DNA of 64,000 bases, from positions 1 through 64,000 of the forward strand of contig NZ_FPAI01000007.1 of NCBI RefSeq assembly GCF_900116255.1, written 5' to 3'. Shown here in pieces: positions 8,501-16,594 of this stretch. The position numbers and the translations under genes were made by a program. The notes under the pieces were generated by a model. The model did not search any database. It saw only the letters and a program-made list of their open reading frames with translations, and had not been told where the DNA came from. The number at the start of each line of letters is the position of its first letter. Positions within the stretch are counted from its first letter, which is position 1. The DNA is from Halolactibacillus miurensis (GTDB taxonomy: Bacteria; Bacillota; Bacilli; Bacillales; Amphibacillaceae).

Positions 8501-11500
8501 TAAACGTACCGGTAAGCTTGATTTTATTGTTGGTAGGATCAATCGATGCATCATCAATCACGACAGCGTCACCTCCTTGTGTTGTTACGTCAATATCGTT
8601 TTTCACATCGTCTATTGACCAGTCGCCAATGGCACTATAAGTCAATTCAATCGTATCAAGACCGATGAGTTCTGCACCGGTTAAACCTTCTTCAGTCACA
8701 AAGTAAGGGTTGGTGTAAACTTGCTCATCTCCTGCTCTTAAGAAGATTTGCGTCGCACCGTCCATCGAATAAGACAAATCACCCGACTGATCACCGCTAT
8801 TTTTATTTAAGGTCAAAAATTGGATGAGACTAGCATTTTCCTTCACCGGTAAATCAAAGAAAGCACCGTATTTACCTTGTTCGAAGTCATGTGCCCCACT
8901 TGGCCAGTTTCCTGTGGCAGCCACAACGTCACCCCATGTCCATAGGGCCCAACCAACATAATTATTGTCGTCTCGCGTGTAATTCACTCGAATGACGTTT
9001 TCATTTTCTAATGGCTCGTAGGGATACACTTGTTCATCTTCTGTCACCCATGCTTCATTCATATCAGGACTTAAAATATCAACAAACATATTATCGGTTA
9101 CATTCGCACCAGCTGTATCATTGATTAAAAAGCCAATTTGTTTGGCATCCTCAATAATCGGGATATCTAAATAATAACCATAATCTGTTTGAACGGCTTC
9201 TGAAAATGACGTAGCTCCTACCGGCCAGTTTTCCGACGCGCTTTCAACATCTTCCCAAACCCAAAGACCAAGCTCACTAAGACGACTAGTATCAAGACCA
9301 CGGAAGTGAAGCCGAAAAGACCCCTCCTCTACCGGTGCGACTTCTTCTGTAGGTTCATCTGGTGTGGTATGTGTAGAAAGTAAGTCACCACCTTCCACCT
9401 GAAGTAGCGCTGTCCCACCGTCTGCGGCGGCTGGTACGGTGATGGTTATCATATGTTCATCATCTGTTGTTTCTGTTTCATATGAGGCGTCTGAATAATG
9501 ATCGGTTACTTTAACTACTTCATTTGATGCTTTTAAAGTAATCTCTTGACTTTCAGCACTTGGGTTAAACGCTAAGTAAACAGCTTCACCGTCATAAGCG
9601 CGTTTGACGACAAGTTGACTTAAGTCATCATCTGCGATTAATGTTTCACGCTCACCTTTACTTAATACGTCACTAAATTGTGCTCTAAAATCAAGTAACG
9701 TCTCATAATGGGCATGAAGATCATTACCCTCTACATCCTCCCAGTCAAAATCGTAACGGTTATCATACACTGGCCAATTATTCGCACCTGTTTGACCTAA
9801 TTCTTCCCCGTAATAAATGACCGGTTGCCCTTTTGCGGTAAGTTGCGTACTTACTGCCACTTTGTATTTCGCTTCATCTCCACCAAGGCTATGAAGGAAA
9901 CCATCTTCATCATGACTACCTAAAAACTGCCCTAGTGTATGCACGCTGTTTAAGGCCTGGTTACGCAAGACGAGTTGTTCATTGGCTCTTTCGACATTTC
10001 CATTTGCGAGTGATTGCGCTAATGTTTTAAAGCCAAAATCAAGCAAGGCATCCATCGTGCCGTCATAGAAATGACCGCCATCTTCATTGAAATTCGCCCC
10101 CCAATGCTCGCCAATTAAACGAAACGCTGGGTCAATCTTGACAAGTTCATTTTTGAAATGTTGCCACGTAGTTTGTTCGACGTGTTTCACTGTATCCACA
10201 CGGTAAGCCGCAATACGGTTTCCGTTTGGTGTTGTTGATTTTTCAACCCAGGCGGTTTGCCAATCAACGAGTTGTTCGCGTACCGCTTGTTCTTCTGTCT
10301 TAAAGTCAGGTAAGCCAGATAGTGACATCTCTAAGTCACCAGCCCCACCTGATTCTCTCAGCATCCCGTCAAAACGCGCGATATCTGCTTCAGTCGGGTG
10401 GCCTTCTGGTTCAGTTCCATCTAACGTCGCATTCATACCGTAACCGGCGTGATTTAAGACAACGTCCACCATGATATCGATATCGCGAGCGGCTGCTTCA
10501 TCAATTAACGTATGAAACTCATCCATCGTTCCAAGATGCGGATTTAACGCTTCGAAATCTTTAGCCCAATAACCATGATACGCATAGTAAGAGCCATCAT
10601 CGGACTTAGCTTCGACATCATGACCAACGTTCTCAACGATTGGTGTAATCCAAATGGTATTCACGCCAAGCTCATCTAAATAATCTAATTTTTCGGTAAC
10701 GCCTTTAAAATCCCCACCTTGATAAGTCCCGCGTGGGTTATGTGCACTCTCATAATCTAAGTCGTAAGGGTTATTATTTGATGGATCACCATCATTAAAA
10801 CGATCCGTCAACATAAAGTAAATGACGGACTCATCCCAGTCGCGATCATCACTTGTTTTCTCAACGACTGTTGCCGTAACCTCTGTCTTATAGGTGCCAC
10901 CATTTTCATCAATAGCCGTCACTGGAATGACTTTCTCCCCCGGTGTAACCTCACGACTAACCGATAACGTAACAGCTTGTAATGTCGGATCGATTTCTAA
11001 CGGGACATCAATCCCTAACGCCGATACATCCACGCGAATCGATGAAATTCCAACGTCTGAGTTATTATTAATCGTTAATTCAAGTAACGCATGTTCATCG
11101 TAATGAAAACTTCTAGACACTTCTCCTGAAACCGTAATGTCTTCTGTGCCTTCTGTCTCATCTGGTGTCGTTGATTCTGGTTCACTAGAAACATAGTAAG
11201 GGTTGTTAAACGCTTCTTCTACCCCTTCTTTAATAAAGATTTGATTGTATGTCTCTAGCTCATCAAACGTCATATCGCCTGATTGACTTTTGCCATCGAC
11301 TTTTTCTACAATCAATCCTCCCAGATATTTGGCACCTTCATTTAGTGGAACATCGACATAATAGCCATAAGGTGACATATTCTCACTAGTAAAACTATAA
11401 GCATCAGTTGGCCAAGCAGCGTCACTTCCTAATGCTGCTGGTGAATCGCCCCAGAACCAAAGTCCAGGTTCCGCAAAATTTCCGTCTGTTTCTTTAAAAT

Positions 11501-11966
11501 GCACACGAACAGTCGGCGTATCAAAAGAAACAGGTTTAGCTAGATGAGCTTGACCATCTGAGGTGACAAAAACATGATCCATATCCGGTGAGATTAGATC
11601 AAGATTAATGTCTCCTGATAATTTTTCATCTTTAGAAGCCGCAATTAAGAAACCAACATCCGTTGCCTCTTCTTTTAACGGGACATCGGCATAGTGCGTA
11701 AATTGTTCATCTTCGATTGGTTCAAAGACTTGACCATTAGGAAACGACCCTTCAGGTTCAGCTGCCCCTCCCCAATGCCATAAGTATAGTGTATCATCAG
11801 GTTCCCCTGTATGTTCATAGAACACACGGAATGTATCTTCCCCTATTGTTTCGGTGTCAGTTTCCGCAAAAGCCGTAAGCGGTAAACTCGAGAATATCGT
11901 ACTAAATAATAAGAGCCAAACAAAAAACTGAGCCACAATCGGTCGTAACGTCCTTTTCTTCAACAT
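5502..11966 (-). CDS. Wall-anchored double-headed alpha-amylase/type I pullulanase
   Basis: 2154 aa from the ATG at 11966, which has AAAGGAT six bases before it; the longer frame to 12041 has no such site. Order: signal peptide (to about residue 34, cut near AFAET); two pullulanase-associated (CBM41/PUD) domains (about 45-265); a GH13 amylase/neopullulanase domain (about 375-850) with D591 in YRVDTVKH, E620 in IGEHWG and D686 in GSHDEDG; two more PUD domains (about 880-1095); a CBM48-type sandwich (about 1180-1275); and a pullulanase domain with YNWGYDP (1395-1401), D1510 in FRFDMM, E1539 in IGEGW and D1628 in AAHDN. An acidic linker leads to a C-terminal domain, then LPKTA (2120), a membrane helix and KKEASNS, the sortase anchor. 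It should cut alpha-1,4 and alpha-1,6 bonds of starch or pullulan at the cell surface and feed MalEFG. Confidence 0.93.
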   Translation of the reverse strand: MLKKRTLRPIVAQFFVWLLLFSTIFSSLPLTAFAETDTETIGEDTFRVFYEHTGEPDDTLYLWHWGGAAEPEGSFPNGQVFEPIEDEQFTHYADVPLKEEATDVGFLIAASKDEKLSGDINLDLISPDMDHVFVTSDGQAHLAKPVSFDTPTVRVHFKETDGNFAEPGLWFWGDSPAALGSDAAWPTDAYSFTSENMSPYGYYVDVPLNEGAKYLGGLIVEKVDGKSQSGDMTFDELETYNQIFIKEGVEEAFNNPYYVSSEPESTTPDETEGTEDITVSGEVSRSFHYDEHALLELTINNNSDVGISSIRVDVSALGIDVPLEIDPTLQAVTLSVSREVTPGEKVIPVTAIDENGGTYKTEVTATVVEKTSDDRDWDESVIYFMLTDRFNDGDPSNNNPYDLDYESAHNPRGTYQGGDFKGVTEKLDYLDELGVNTIWITPIVENVGHDVEAKSDDGSYYAYHGYWAKDFEALNPHLGTMDEFHTLIDEAAARDIDIMVDVVLNHAGYGMNATLDGTEPEGHPTEADIARFDGMLRESGGAGDLEMSLSGLPDFKTEEQAVREQLVDWQTAWVEKSTTPNGNRIAAYRVDTVKHVEQTTWQHFKNELVKIDPAFRLIGEHWGANFNEDGGHFYDGTMDALLDFGFKTLAQSLANGNVERANEQLVLRNQALNSVHTLGQFLGSHDEDGFLHSLGGDEAKYKVAVSTQLTAKGQPVIYYGEELGQTGANNWPVYDNRYDFDWEDVEGNDLHAHYETLLDFRAQFSDVLSKGERETLIADDDLSQLVVKRAYDGEAVYLAFNPSAESQEITLKASNEVVKVTDHYSDASYETETTDDEHMITITVPAAADGGTALLQVEGGDLLSTHTTPDEPTEEVAPVEEGSFRLHFRGLDTSRLSELGLWVWEDVESASENWPVGATSFSEAVQTDYGYYLDIPIIEDAKQIGFLINDTAGANVTDNMFVDILSPDMNEAWVTEDEQVYPYEPLENENVIRVNYTRDDNNYVGWALWTWGDVVAATGNWPSGAHDFEQGKYGAFFDLPVKENASLIQFLTLNKNSGDQSGDLSYSMDGATQIFLRAGDEQVYTNPYFVTEEGLTGAELIGLDTIELTYSAIGDWSIDDVKNDIDVTTQGGDAVVIDDASIDPTNNKIKLTGTFTTEDAPYTVRHLGREVQAKAGWKLKDNLYGYDGDLGLVDVTDTSAIIKVWSPSADTVDLVLYDSDTPTDVIGEYAMTRGDKGIYTITLDKALTGLDSPKGYYYHFKITRGDDSVLALDPYAKSMAQWTSDDHDDAVGKAAIVDVTEIGPDLDYATIDGFNHREDAIIYEVHVRDFTSDPSLEGELDHEFGTFSAFSEKLDYIESLGVTHIQLLPVMSYFFSDEFNKNERLLDYSSTDNNYNWGYDPHSYFSLTGMYSEDPSDPAKRIEEFKNLIKEIHDRDMGVILDVVYNHTARVHIFEDLEPNYYHFMDKDGEAKTSFGGGRLGTTHQMARRVLVDSIKYWVDEFKVDGFRFDMMGDHDAESIQTAYDEAKALNPNIIMIGEGWRTFAGDDQDPDVQPADQDWMKDTDSVASFSDEFRNELKSGFGSEGQPRFLTGGARDIDVIFNNIIANPGNFEADDPGDVVPYIAAHDNLTLHDVIAQSIKKDPIDFEEEIHQRIRIGNLMVLTSQGTPFIHAGQEFGRTKQFRDPDYIEPVAEAPYKSTYMESADGTPFEYPYFIHDSYDSTDIINRIDWEKATNEEAYPIQTQTRAYTTGLIKLRRSTDAFSKETMEEVAESVSLIEAPEIKAQDLVIAYEAKASTGESYHVFINADDTARELSVGTDYTTENVIVDQKTAGTEAIDDPTGVTLTSTSLTIDPLTAIIIRVGEPSEEDDSNVPGDNDEDTDSDEEVDEITEDDVVIDEETNLPVIVVKDHSSAKLSLDVLKKLPEKAQLKIQAKDKLVMMNFPLDNVLKRALDSNKAVTIHVNQKSKANFKEPTGVRVLTALYDFQVFIGEERLDDTFDTPVEVRFTVDPSAITNSDHLRVVYVKEDGTLTYYPIDSYNKETGEVVVLLHHFSDYVIAEVDPSVDDEPVDEPETGTPDDPTDTPADDSDANTDDPATGSDSSEGDQTSQELSTNGDSLPKTATNIYLFVMLGVILSLLSATVLLFKKEASNS

Positions 11967-12036
11967 AATCATCCTTTCAAATGTGTGATAATTTAAAGAC
12001 CTCTTACAAGATGTGGTTCCCTCCTTATTCATTTTG

Positions 12037-12050
12037 TGCAAACGATTGCA
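12037..12050. promoter_or_regulatory. cre/LacI-type operator 1 (amylopullulanase leader)
   Basis: TGCAAACGATTGCA is a perfect match to the CcpA cre consensus (TGNAANCGNTNNCA) and a near palindrome. It lies between the promoter and the start codon at 11966. A MalR-type LacI regulator could use the same site. Confidence 0.8.
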
Positions 12051-12093
12051 AAGATGTTGCGAAAAAATTGCACAACCTTAGGCGTGACAGTTA

Positions 12094-12142
12094 TGCAATC
12101 GCTTACAAAGATAAGTGTACATGTTTTTGATAATCTTGGCAA
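12094..12142 (-). promoter_or_regulatory. Amylopullulanase promoter with cre/LacI-type operator 2
   Basis: Minus strand: TTGCCA (12142-12137), 17-base spacer, TACACT (12119-12114). A second full cre match, TGCAATCGCTTACA on the plus strand (12094-12107), covers the expected start of transcription. A bound repressor would block initiation there. Confidence 0.65.
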
Positions 12143-12192
12143 GCGATAATTTTTGAATAGTTAAAAAGAAAGACAGCGATTACAAAACCTGT

Positions 12193-12198
12193 TATAAT
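12193..12198 (+). promoter_or_regulatory. Extended -10 of the diguanylate cyclase gene
   Basis: TGTTATAAT, an extended -10 element, lies about 28 bases before the start at 12226; no good -35 is visible. It is divergent from the amylopullulanase promoter. Confidence 0.55.
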
Positions 12199-12225
12199 AG
12201 GACTATATAAAAAGGAGGGGTGATA

Positions 12226-13737
12226 TTGTCTGAATTGATTGAATGGATTGTTATTATGTCTATTGTATCGATTGCACTAAATGTGATTCGTTTCTTTTTA
12301 AACGAAAAACGCAATCGTTTGCTTGTCTTTCTGTTTTTCACCTTCAGTTTTTTATCATTTCAAAGTCATCTATTAGATGAATATTACCTACTCGTTGTGC
12401 TTTATTTAATGACGGGTATGTATTCACTTCACGCGAACGGATTGATTATTTCAAGCGCGGTTGTTCTTATTCGGCATTTTTTATACTTCACACCATCTGT
12501 GACACTCTTTGGGCTTCTTATCCTTACTAATATAACCATTTATATTATTGGCACTCGGGGCATTCATCATTTTAATCAACTATCTGATTGGAAACAAAAG
12601 ATGTACCAAAACACGAAACAACTGACGATTATGAAAGAAATATCGGCAGCTATCCAGCAAACGGATGAACTTGACCGGTTATTACATATCATCGTCACGA
12701 CAATCACTGCCGGACACGGTCTAGGTTTTAATCGTTGTCTCGTATTTTTGAATGATCATCTGTCTAATCACATTCATGGAATGATGGGCATTGGTCCCGT
12801 AAGGGGCAAGGATGGCTTTGAGAAATGGAATGAAATTGCGGTAAAAAAATACAAATTGACTGATCTCTTGGAACGTATGGATGAAGAACATATTGATCCT
12901 GAGTTAAATGAACTCGTATCATCCTTGTCCTTCGACTTTAGGCCTTCATCGATTTTTTATCAAGCGCTTCGAGATGGTAAAGATCGTTTAATCAATGTGA
13001 AAGATGTTAATGATACTATTCTAAACGAGCTCAGCGACTACTTTCATATGGATGAGGTCTTGATCGTACCGATGGTTTACCAAAATAAAAAGATTGGCAT
13101 TTTACTGATTGATAATCCCGTCACACATAAAAAAATAACACCTGAAGAAATTGATAACTTAATGCCACTTGCCTTACAAACGGCTATTTCGATTCATCAA
13201 TTGAATATGTACCAGCATATTAAGACGATGTCCGTGACTGATGGCCTCACTAAGTTAAAAAACCAACGCGCTTTAAAAAACGATTTGACGCACATCTTCT
13301 CAGAAAAAGATCCGCAATTTGCGGTCGTCATGATCGATATTGATTACTTTAAACACTACAATGATACAAACGGCCACTTGTTGGGCAACGTGGCTTTAGA
13401 ACAGTTGGCGACTTTACTGAAAAGTCACATGCGAAAAACCGACCAAAGCTATCGCTTTGGCGGGGAAGAGTTTTCAGTTATTTTGATGAATGTGACGCCT
13501 GAAGAAGCTTATGACATAGCTGATCGGATTCGGTTAGCTGTCTTGGCCGAACCTTTCCCTGAACAACACACACAACCCGGAGGCCACTTGACGATTAGTT
13601 TAGGTGTCTCTCATACCGATTTTATTCATGACTTAACAGAACACGCCATTTTAAAGACAAGTGACGAAGCGCTCTATGAAGCAAAAAAATCCGGTAAAAA
13701 TAAAGTGGTCCTCTATCAAGGGGGGAGAAGTCGATGA
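12226..13737 (+). CDS. Membrane-bound GAF-GGDEF diguanylate cyclase
   Basis: About 503 aa. Residues about 1-110 hold several membrane helices, about 135-325 a GAF-like sensor domain, and about 335-500 a GGDEF domain. The active-site loop reads GGEEF in SYRFGGEEFSV, and the metal-binding aspartate lies in MIDIDYFKHYND, so it is probably active in making c-di-GMP. I see no RxxD inhibitory site five residues before GGEEF. The start chosen is TTG at 12226, seven bases after AAGGAGG; the GTG at 12220 overlaps that site. It overlaps the next gene by four bases. Confidence 0.88.
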   Translation: MSELIEWIVIMSIVSIALNVIRFFLNEKRNRLLVFLFFTFSFLSFQSHLLDEYYLLVVLYLMTGMYSLHANGLIISSAVVLIRHFLYFTPSVTLFGLLILTNITIYIIGTRGIHHFNQLSDWKQKMYQNTKQLTIMKEISAAIQQTDELDRLLHIIVTTITAGHGLGFNRCLVFLNDHLSNHIHGMMGIGPVRGKDGFEKWNEIAVKKYKLTDLLERMDEEHIDPELNELVSSLSFDFRPSSIFYQALRDGKDRLINVKDVNDTILNELSDYFHMDEVLIVPMVYQNKKIGILLIDNPVTHKKITPEEIDNLMPLALQTAISIHQLNMYQHIKTMSVTDGLTKLKNQRALKNDLTHIFSEKDPQFAVVMIDIDYFKHYNDTNGHLLGNVALEQLATLLKSHMRKTDQSYRFGGEEFSVILMNVTPEEAYDIADRIRLAVLAEPFPEQHTQPGGHLTISLGVSHTDFIHDLTEHAILKTSDEALYEAKKSGKNKVVLYQGGRSR

Positions 13738-14213
13738 ATGATTATTTACTATTTATGATTCCGTTTATCCTGTTGTGGTTGACAAGCCGCAAGGCTTATC
13801 AATTTGCGATGGTGCTGTTCGCAAAAATCAAACTTAAAGCTTTACATCAATCACTGGATGAGTTGTATTATTCTTTCGAACAAGTCGTATACTTCTATAA
13901 TCAAACGACGCATGTGAAAGCTATTAAAAACATGCAGCGCAAGGACATTCATTTACGTTTCGAGTACCATCCCTTTATCTTTACCGAGTTAACGGGAATC
14001 TACATTGAATTAAAAAAAGACACGACCTATACGCTTGCCTACTTACCGATTGATCAATTTATGTTGCCGTACTTAGACCAAAAGATGCAAGAAAATACAT
14101 TAGATTATCACTCTAGTAAAAGAATCAGTATCGCAAAGTTGTTTCATCCAAATACAAAAGAAAAGCTGATTGATGAAGTCTATAACCAAATCACCGTTGG
14201 CCGTTATAGTTAA
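13734..14213 (+). CDS. Unknown protein with N-terminal membrane helix (159 aa)
   Basis: Starts inside the stop of the diguanylate cyclase (ATGA overlap), so the two are co-translated. One hydrophobic segment (about residues 4-30) precedes a soluble part rich in aromatic and charged residues, with no family I recognise. Coupling suggests it works with the cyclase, for example as a partner in the membrane, but this is inference. Confidence 0.7.
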   Translation: MNDYLLFMIPFILLWLTSRKAYQFAMVLFAKIKLKALHQSLDELYYSFEQVVYFYNQTTHVKAIKNMQRKDIHLRFEYHPFIFTELTGIYIELKKDTTYTLAYLPIDQFMLPYLDQKMQENTLDYHSSKRISIAKLFHPNTKEKLIDEVYNQITVGRYS

Positions 14214-14222
14214 ATCAGTTAA

Positions 14223-14258
14223 ACAGGCAGAGCCATTAGTGGCCCTGCCTGCTTGTTA
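14223..14258 (+). terminator. Intrinsic terminator of the GGDEF operon
   Basis: Plus strand: AGGCAG(A)GCC / GGC(C)CTGCCT with a T-rich tail, starting about 10 bases after the stop at 14213. Confidence 0.75.
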
Positions 14259-14319
14259 ATTTCTAACGTATTTATGTCCATTGATAGAATCACGTTTAAG
14301 AAGCTTTTAGATTATGATC

Positions 14320-14352
14320 AAAAAAGCCACCAGACAAGGTCTGATGACTTTT
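14320..14352 (-). terminator. Intrinsic terminator of the malEFG operon
   Basis: Minus strand: 11-bp stem AGTCATCAGAC / GTCTGGTGGCT with a CTT loop, then TTTTT. Confidence 0.85.
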
Positions 14353-14364
14353 GATAAACATCTA

Positions 14365-15222
14365 TTAACCTTTTGTTGCCCCGGCTGATAGACCAGAAAT
14401 CAAGTATTTCTGTAAGAACAGATACACAGTCGCAATTGGTACGGCGATTAATATCGCCCCAGCCGCAAAACGCGTGAAGTTGTTTGAGAACTGGTCATTA
14501 ACGAAGTTAAACAGACCAAGTGCTAATGTGTAGTTCTCAGGGCTACGTAAAATAATACGTGGTAAAATGAAGTCCATAAATGGATTCATAAAGTTAAACA
14601 GCGCCACAACCGCAAGGATTGGCTTCGCAAGTGGTAATAGAATCTGGAAGAAGATTCTAAAGTGACCGGCACCATCCATTTTAGCTGATTCATCTAACTC
14701 TTTCGGTAACGTATCAAAGTAACCTTTAACTAGGAAAGCATTCATTGGAATATTACCACCAATATAAATGATAATCAGGCCAAGTAAGCTATCAAGTAAA
14801 CCGATTGTATTAAGCAAGATGTATAACGCCACCATCGCCATCAATACTGGGAACATTTGTAGTAAAAGAAAGGCATATAAACCATACGTACGCCCTTTAA
14901 AACGATAACGACTGAAAGCATAAGCGGTAAAGCTGACAAGCAGTGTACCGACCGATGCCACTGATAAAGAAACAATCAGTGTGTTTTTATACCACGTTAA
15001 ATAATTACTACGTGGATTGGTAAAGAGCCATTCATAGTGAACGAAGCTCCAATTTTCAGGAATAAGAGAGGCACCATAAAGGTTAGAACTTGGATTAAGT
15101 GACATACCTAATGCCCAGAGAAGTGGGTAAATGATGATCACAAACATAACGGCAATCACCGCATACATCACGACTAATTCTAGGGTATTTTTTGTTTTTC
15201 TACTCATTGGTTGACTAGCCAT
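14365..15222 (-). CDS. malG: Maltodextrin ABC transporter permease, MalG-type
   Basis: 285 aa with six membrane helices. The EAA loop that docks the ATPase is visible as KELDESAKMDGAGHFRIFFQ, with PLAKPILA after it. This is the MalG/GanQ carbohydrate permease type. The start overlaps the stop of the malF-type gene. With MalF and MalE it imports maltodextrins released by the wall-bound enzyme. No ATPase gene is present, so a shared MsmX-type ATPase from elsewhere is expected. Confidence 0.9.
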   Translation of the reverse strand: MASQPMSRKTKNTLELVVMYAVIAVMFVIIIYPLLWALGMSLNPSSNLYGASLIPENWSFVHYEWLFTNPRSNYLTWYKNTLIVSLSVASVGTLLVSFTAYAFSRYRFKGRTYGLYAFLLLQMFPVLMAMVALYILLNTIGLLDSLLGLIIIYIGGNIPMNAFLVKGYFDTLPKELDESAKMDGAGHFRIFFQILLPLAKPILAVVALFNFMNPFMDFILPRIILRSPENYTLALGLFNFVNDQFSNNFTRFAAGAILIAVPIATVYLFLQKYLISGLSAGATKG

Positions 15223-16526
15223 CAGTATTGTCCCTCCTCTTTAAACGAGCTTGAGCGACGGAATTGGAAGAATGCGAATGTCGCTACAATAATACCTAAA
15301 ATAATAGAAATCGCAGCCGCTAAACTGTACTGTGAGTTCGTAAAGGTTAAGTTATAAATCCAGGAAATTAAAATATCTGTACCACCGGCAGATTGGCCAC
15401 GTACTGGTGGACCACCACCATTAAAGAGGTAAATGATATTAAAGTTGTTAAAGTTAAAGGTGAATTGCGTGATCAAGAGTGGACCGGTCGCAAACATCAA
15501 GTGTGGGAACGTAATGAACTTGAATTTTTGCCAACGCGTCGCACCGTCCATATCCGCTGCTTCATACCAGTCGCTCGAAATTCCTTGTAAGACCCCTGTG
15601 AATAAGGCAAAAACAAATGGGAAACCAAGCCAGACTTGAATCATGATCAAGGCAACTTTTGTCCAATTGGCTTCTGTGAGCCATGGTATCGCTGTACCAA
15701 ATAGCGGTTGGATAATGTCGGCATTTATCGCACCAAAGTTATCATTAAAGAGTGCGGTAAAAATAATAATTGTGACGAATCCCGGTACGGCCCAAGGTAA
15801 AATAAAGACTGTACGGATTAAACGTTTAAATTTAAGGCGCGGATCATTCACAAGGATTGATAAGAACATTGCCAGTGCAATCGATAATGTCGTTGCCATA
15901 AACGTCCAAATCAATGTCCAAGATAATACATTAAGGAATGTGCCACGTAGTTCTGTAATTGTAAAGAGATCAATAAAGTTTTTAAATCCTACCCATTCAA
16001 GTAAAGCACGAGGTGGTGCGTTATACAGCGAGTAGTTTGTGAATGCTAAGAATCCCATAAATAATAGTGGGAACAGCACGACGAAAATAAGTAAGAATAA
16101 ACCAGGTCCTACGAGTAAGTACGGGAAGCCTGTATCCCAAGCATTTCTAAATCCTTCTACCACTCCAGGAACTTTCCAGCCCATTTGTAGTTTCTTTGCA
16201 TCACTTCGCGCATCAAGAATGTTCAATACATAGAAAGTCGCAAAGAATGTAATAAAGATGAGCGATAGAATACCTTCACTTAAAAATACCCGTGAATCAT
16301 CAACACGTTCTTCTACCCCTAAAGTAACAAGACCTGTCACGCCACTAGATAGGAAATCAAACATCGCAATCATAAATGCTGCGAAGAGGACGAAGATAAC
16401 AGAGCCTTTGATAAAACGTTTATTATACATTTGACCAAGGCCAGGAATGATCGATAGAAGTGCTGCAAGTGTAGGGTTATGTTTTGTCTGTGTTGTAGCT
16501 TCGGTCTGTTTATTGTTTATAGCCAT
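15222..16526 (-). CDS. malF: Maltodextrin ABC transporter permease, MalF-type
   Basis: 434 aa. The N-terminal extension starts PTLAALLSIIPGLGQMYNK, a helix pair common in MalF of bacilli and streptococci. It continues to about eight membrane helices and an EAA loop DWYEAADMDGATRWQKFKFI. It forms the transmembrane heterodimer with MalG. The start ATG follows GAGGGAAAGGCTAA. Expression may be lowered relative to malE by the hairpin at 16548-16583. Confidence 0.9.
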   Translation of the reverse strand: MAINNKQTEATTQTKHNPTLAALLSIIPGLGQMYNKRFIKGSVIFVLFAAFMIAMFDFLSSGVTGLVTLGVEERVDDSRVFLSEGILSLIFITFFATFYVLNILDARSDAKKLQMGWKVPGVVEGFRNAWDTGFPYLLVGPGLFLLIFVVLFPLLFMGFLAFTNYSLYNAPPRALLEWVGFKNFIDLFTITELRGTFLNVLSWTLIWTFMATTLSIALAMFLSILVNDPRLKFKRLIRTVFILPWAVPGFVTIIIFTALFNDNFGAINADIIQPLFGTAIPWLTEANWTKVALIMIQVWLGFPFVFALFTGVLQGISSDWYEAADMDGATRWQKFKFITFPHLMFATGPLLITQFTFNFNNFNIIYLFNGGGPPVRGQSAGGTDILISWIYNLTFTNSQYSLAAAISIILGIIVATFAFFQFRRSSSFKEEGQY

Positions 16527-16547
16527 TTAGCCTTTCCCTCCTCAGTA

Positions 16548-16583
16548 AAAGTAAAGGGGATTGAGCGTTAGAACTCAATCCCT
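16548..16583 (-). terminator. Intercistronic hairpin between malE and malF
   Basis: Minus strand: GGGATTGAG, 7-base loop, CTCAATCCC, then CTTTACTTTT. A partial terminator or stabiliser here would give more binding protein than permease, a common arrangement in such operons; that effect is inferred. Confidence 0.65.
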
Positions 16584-16594
16584 CTCACTCTAAC

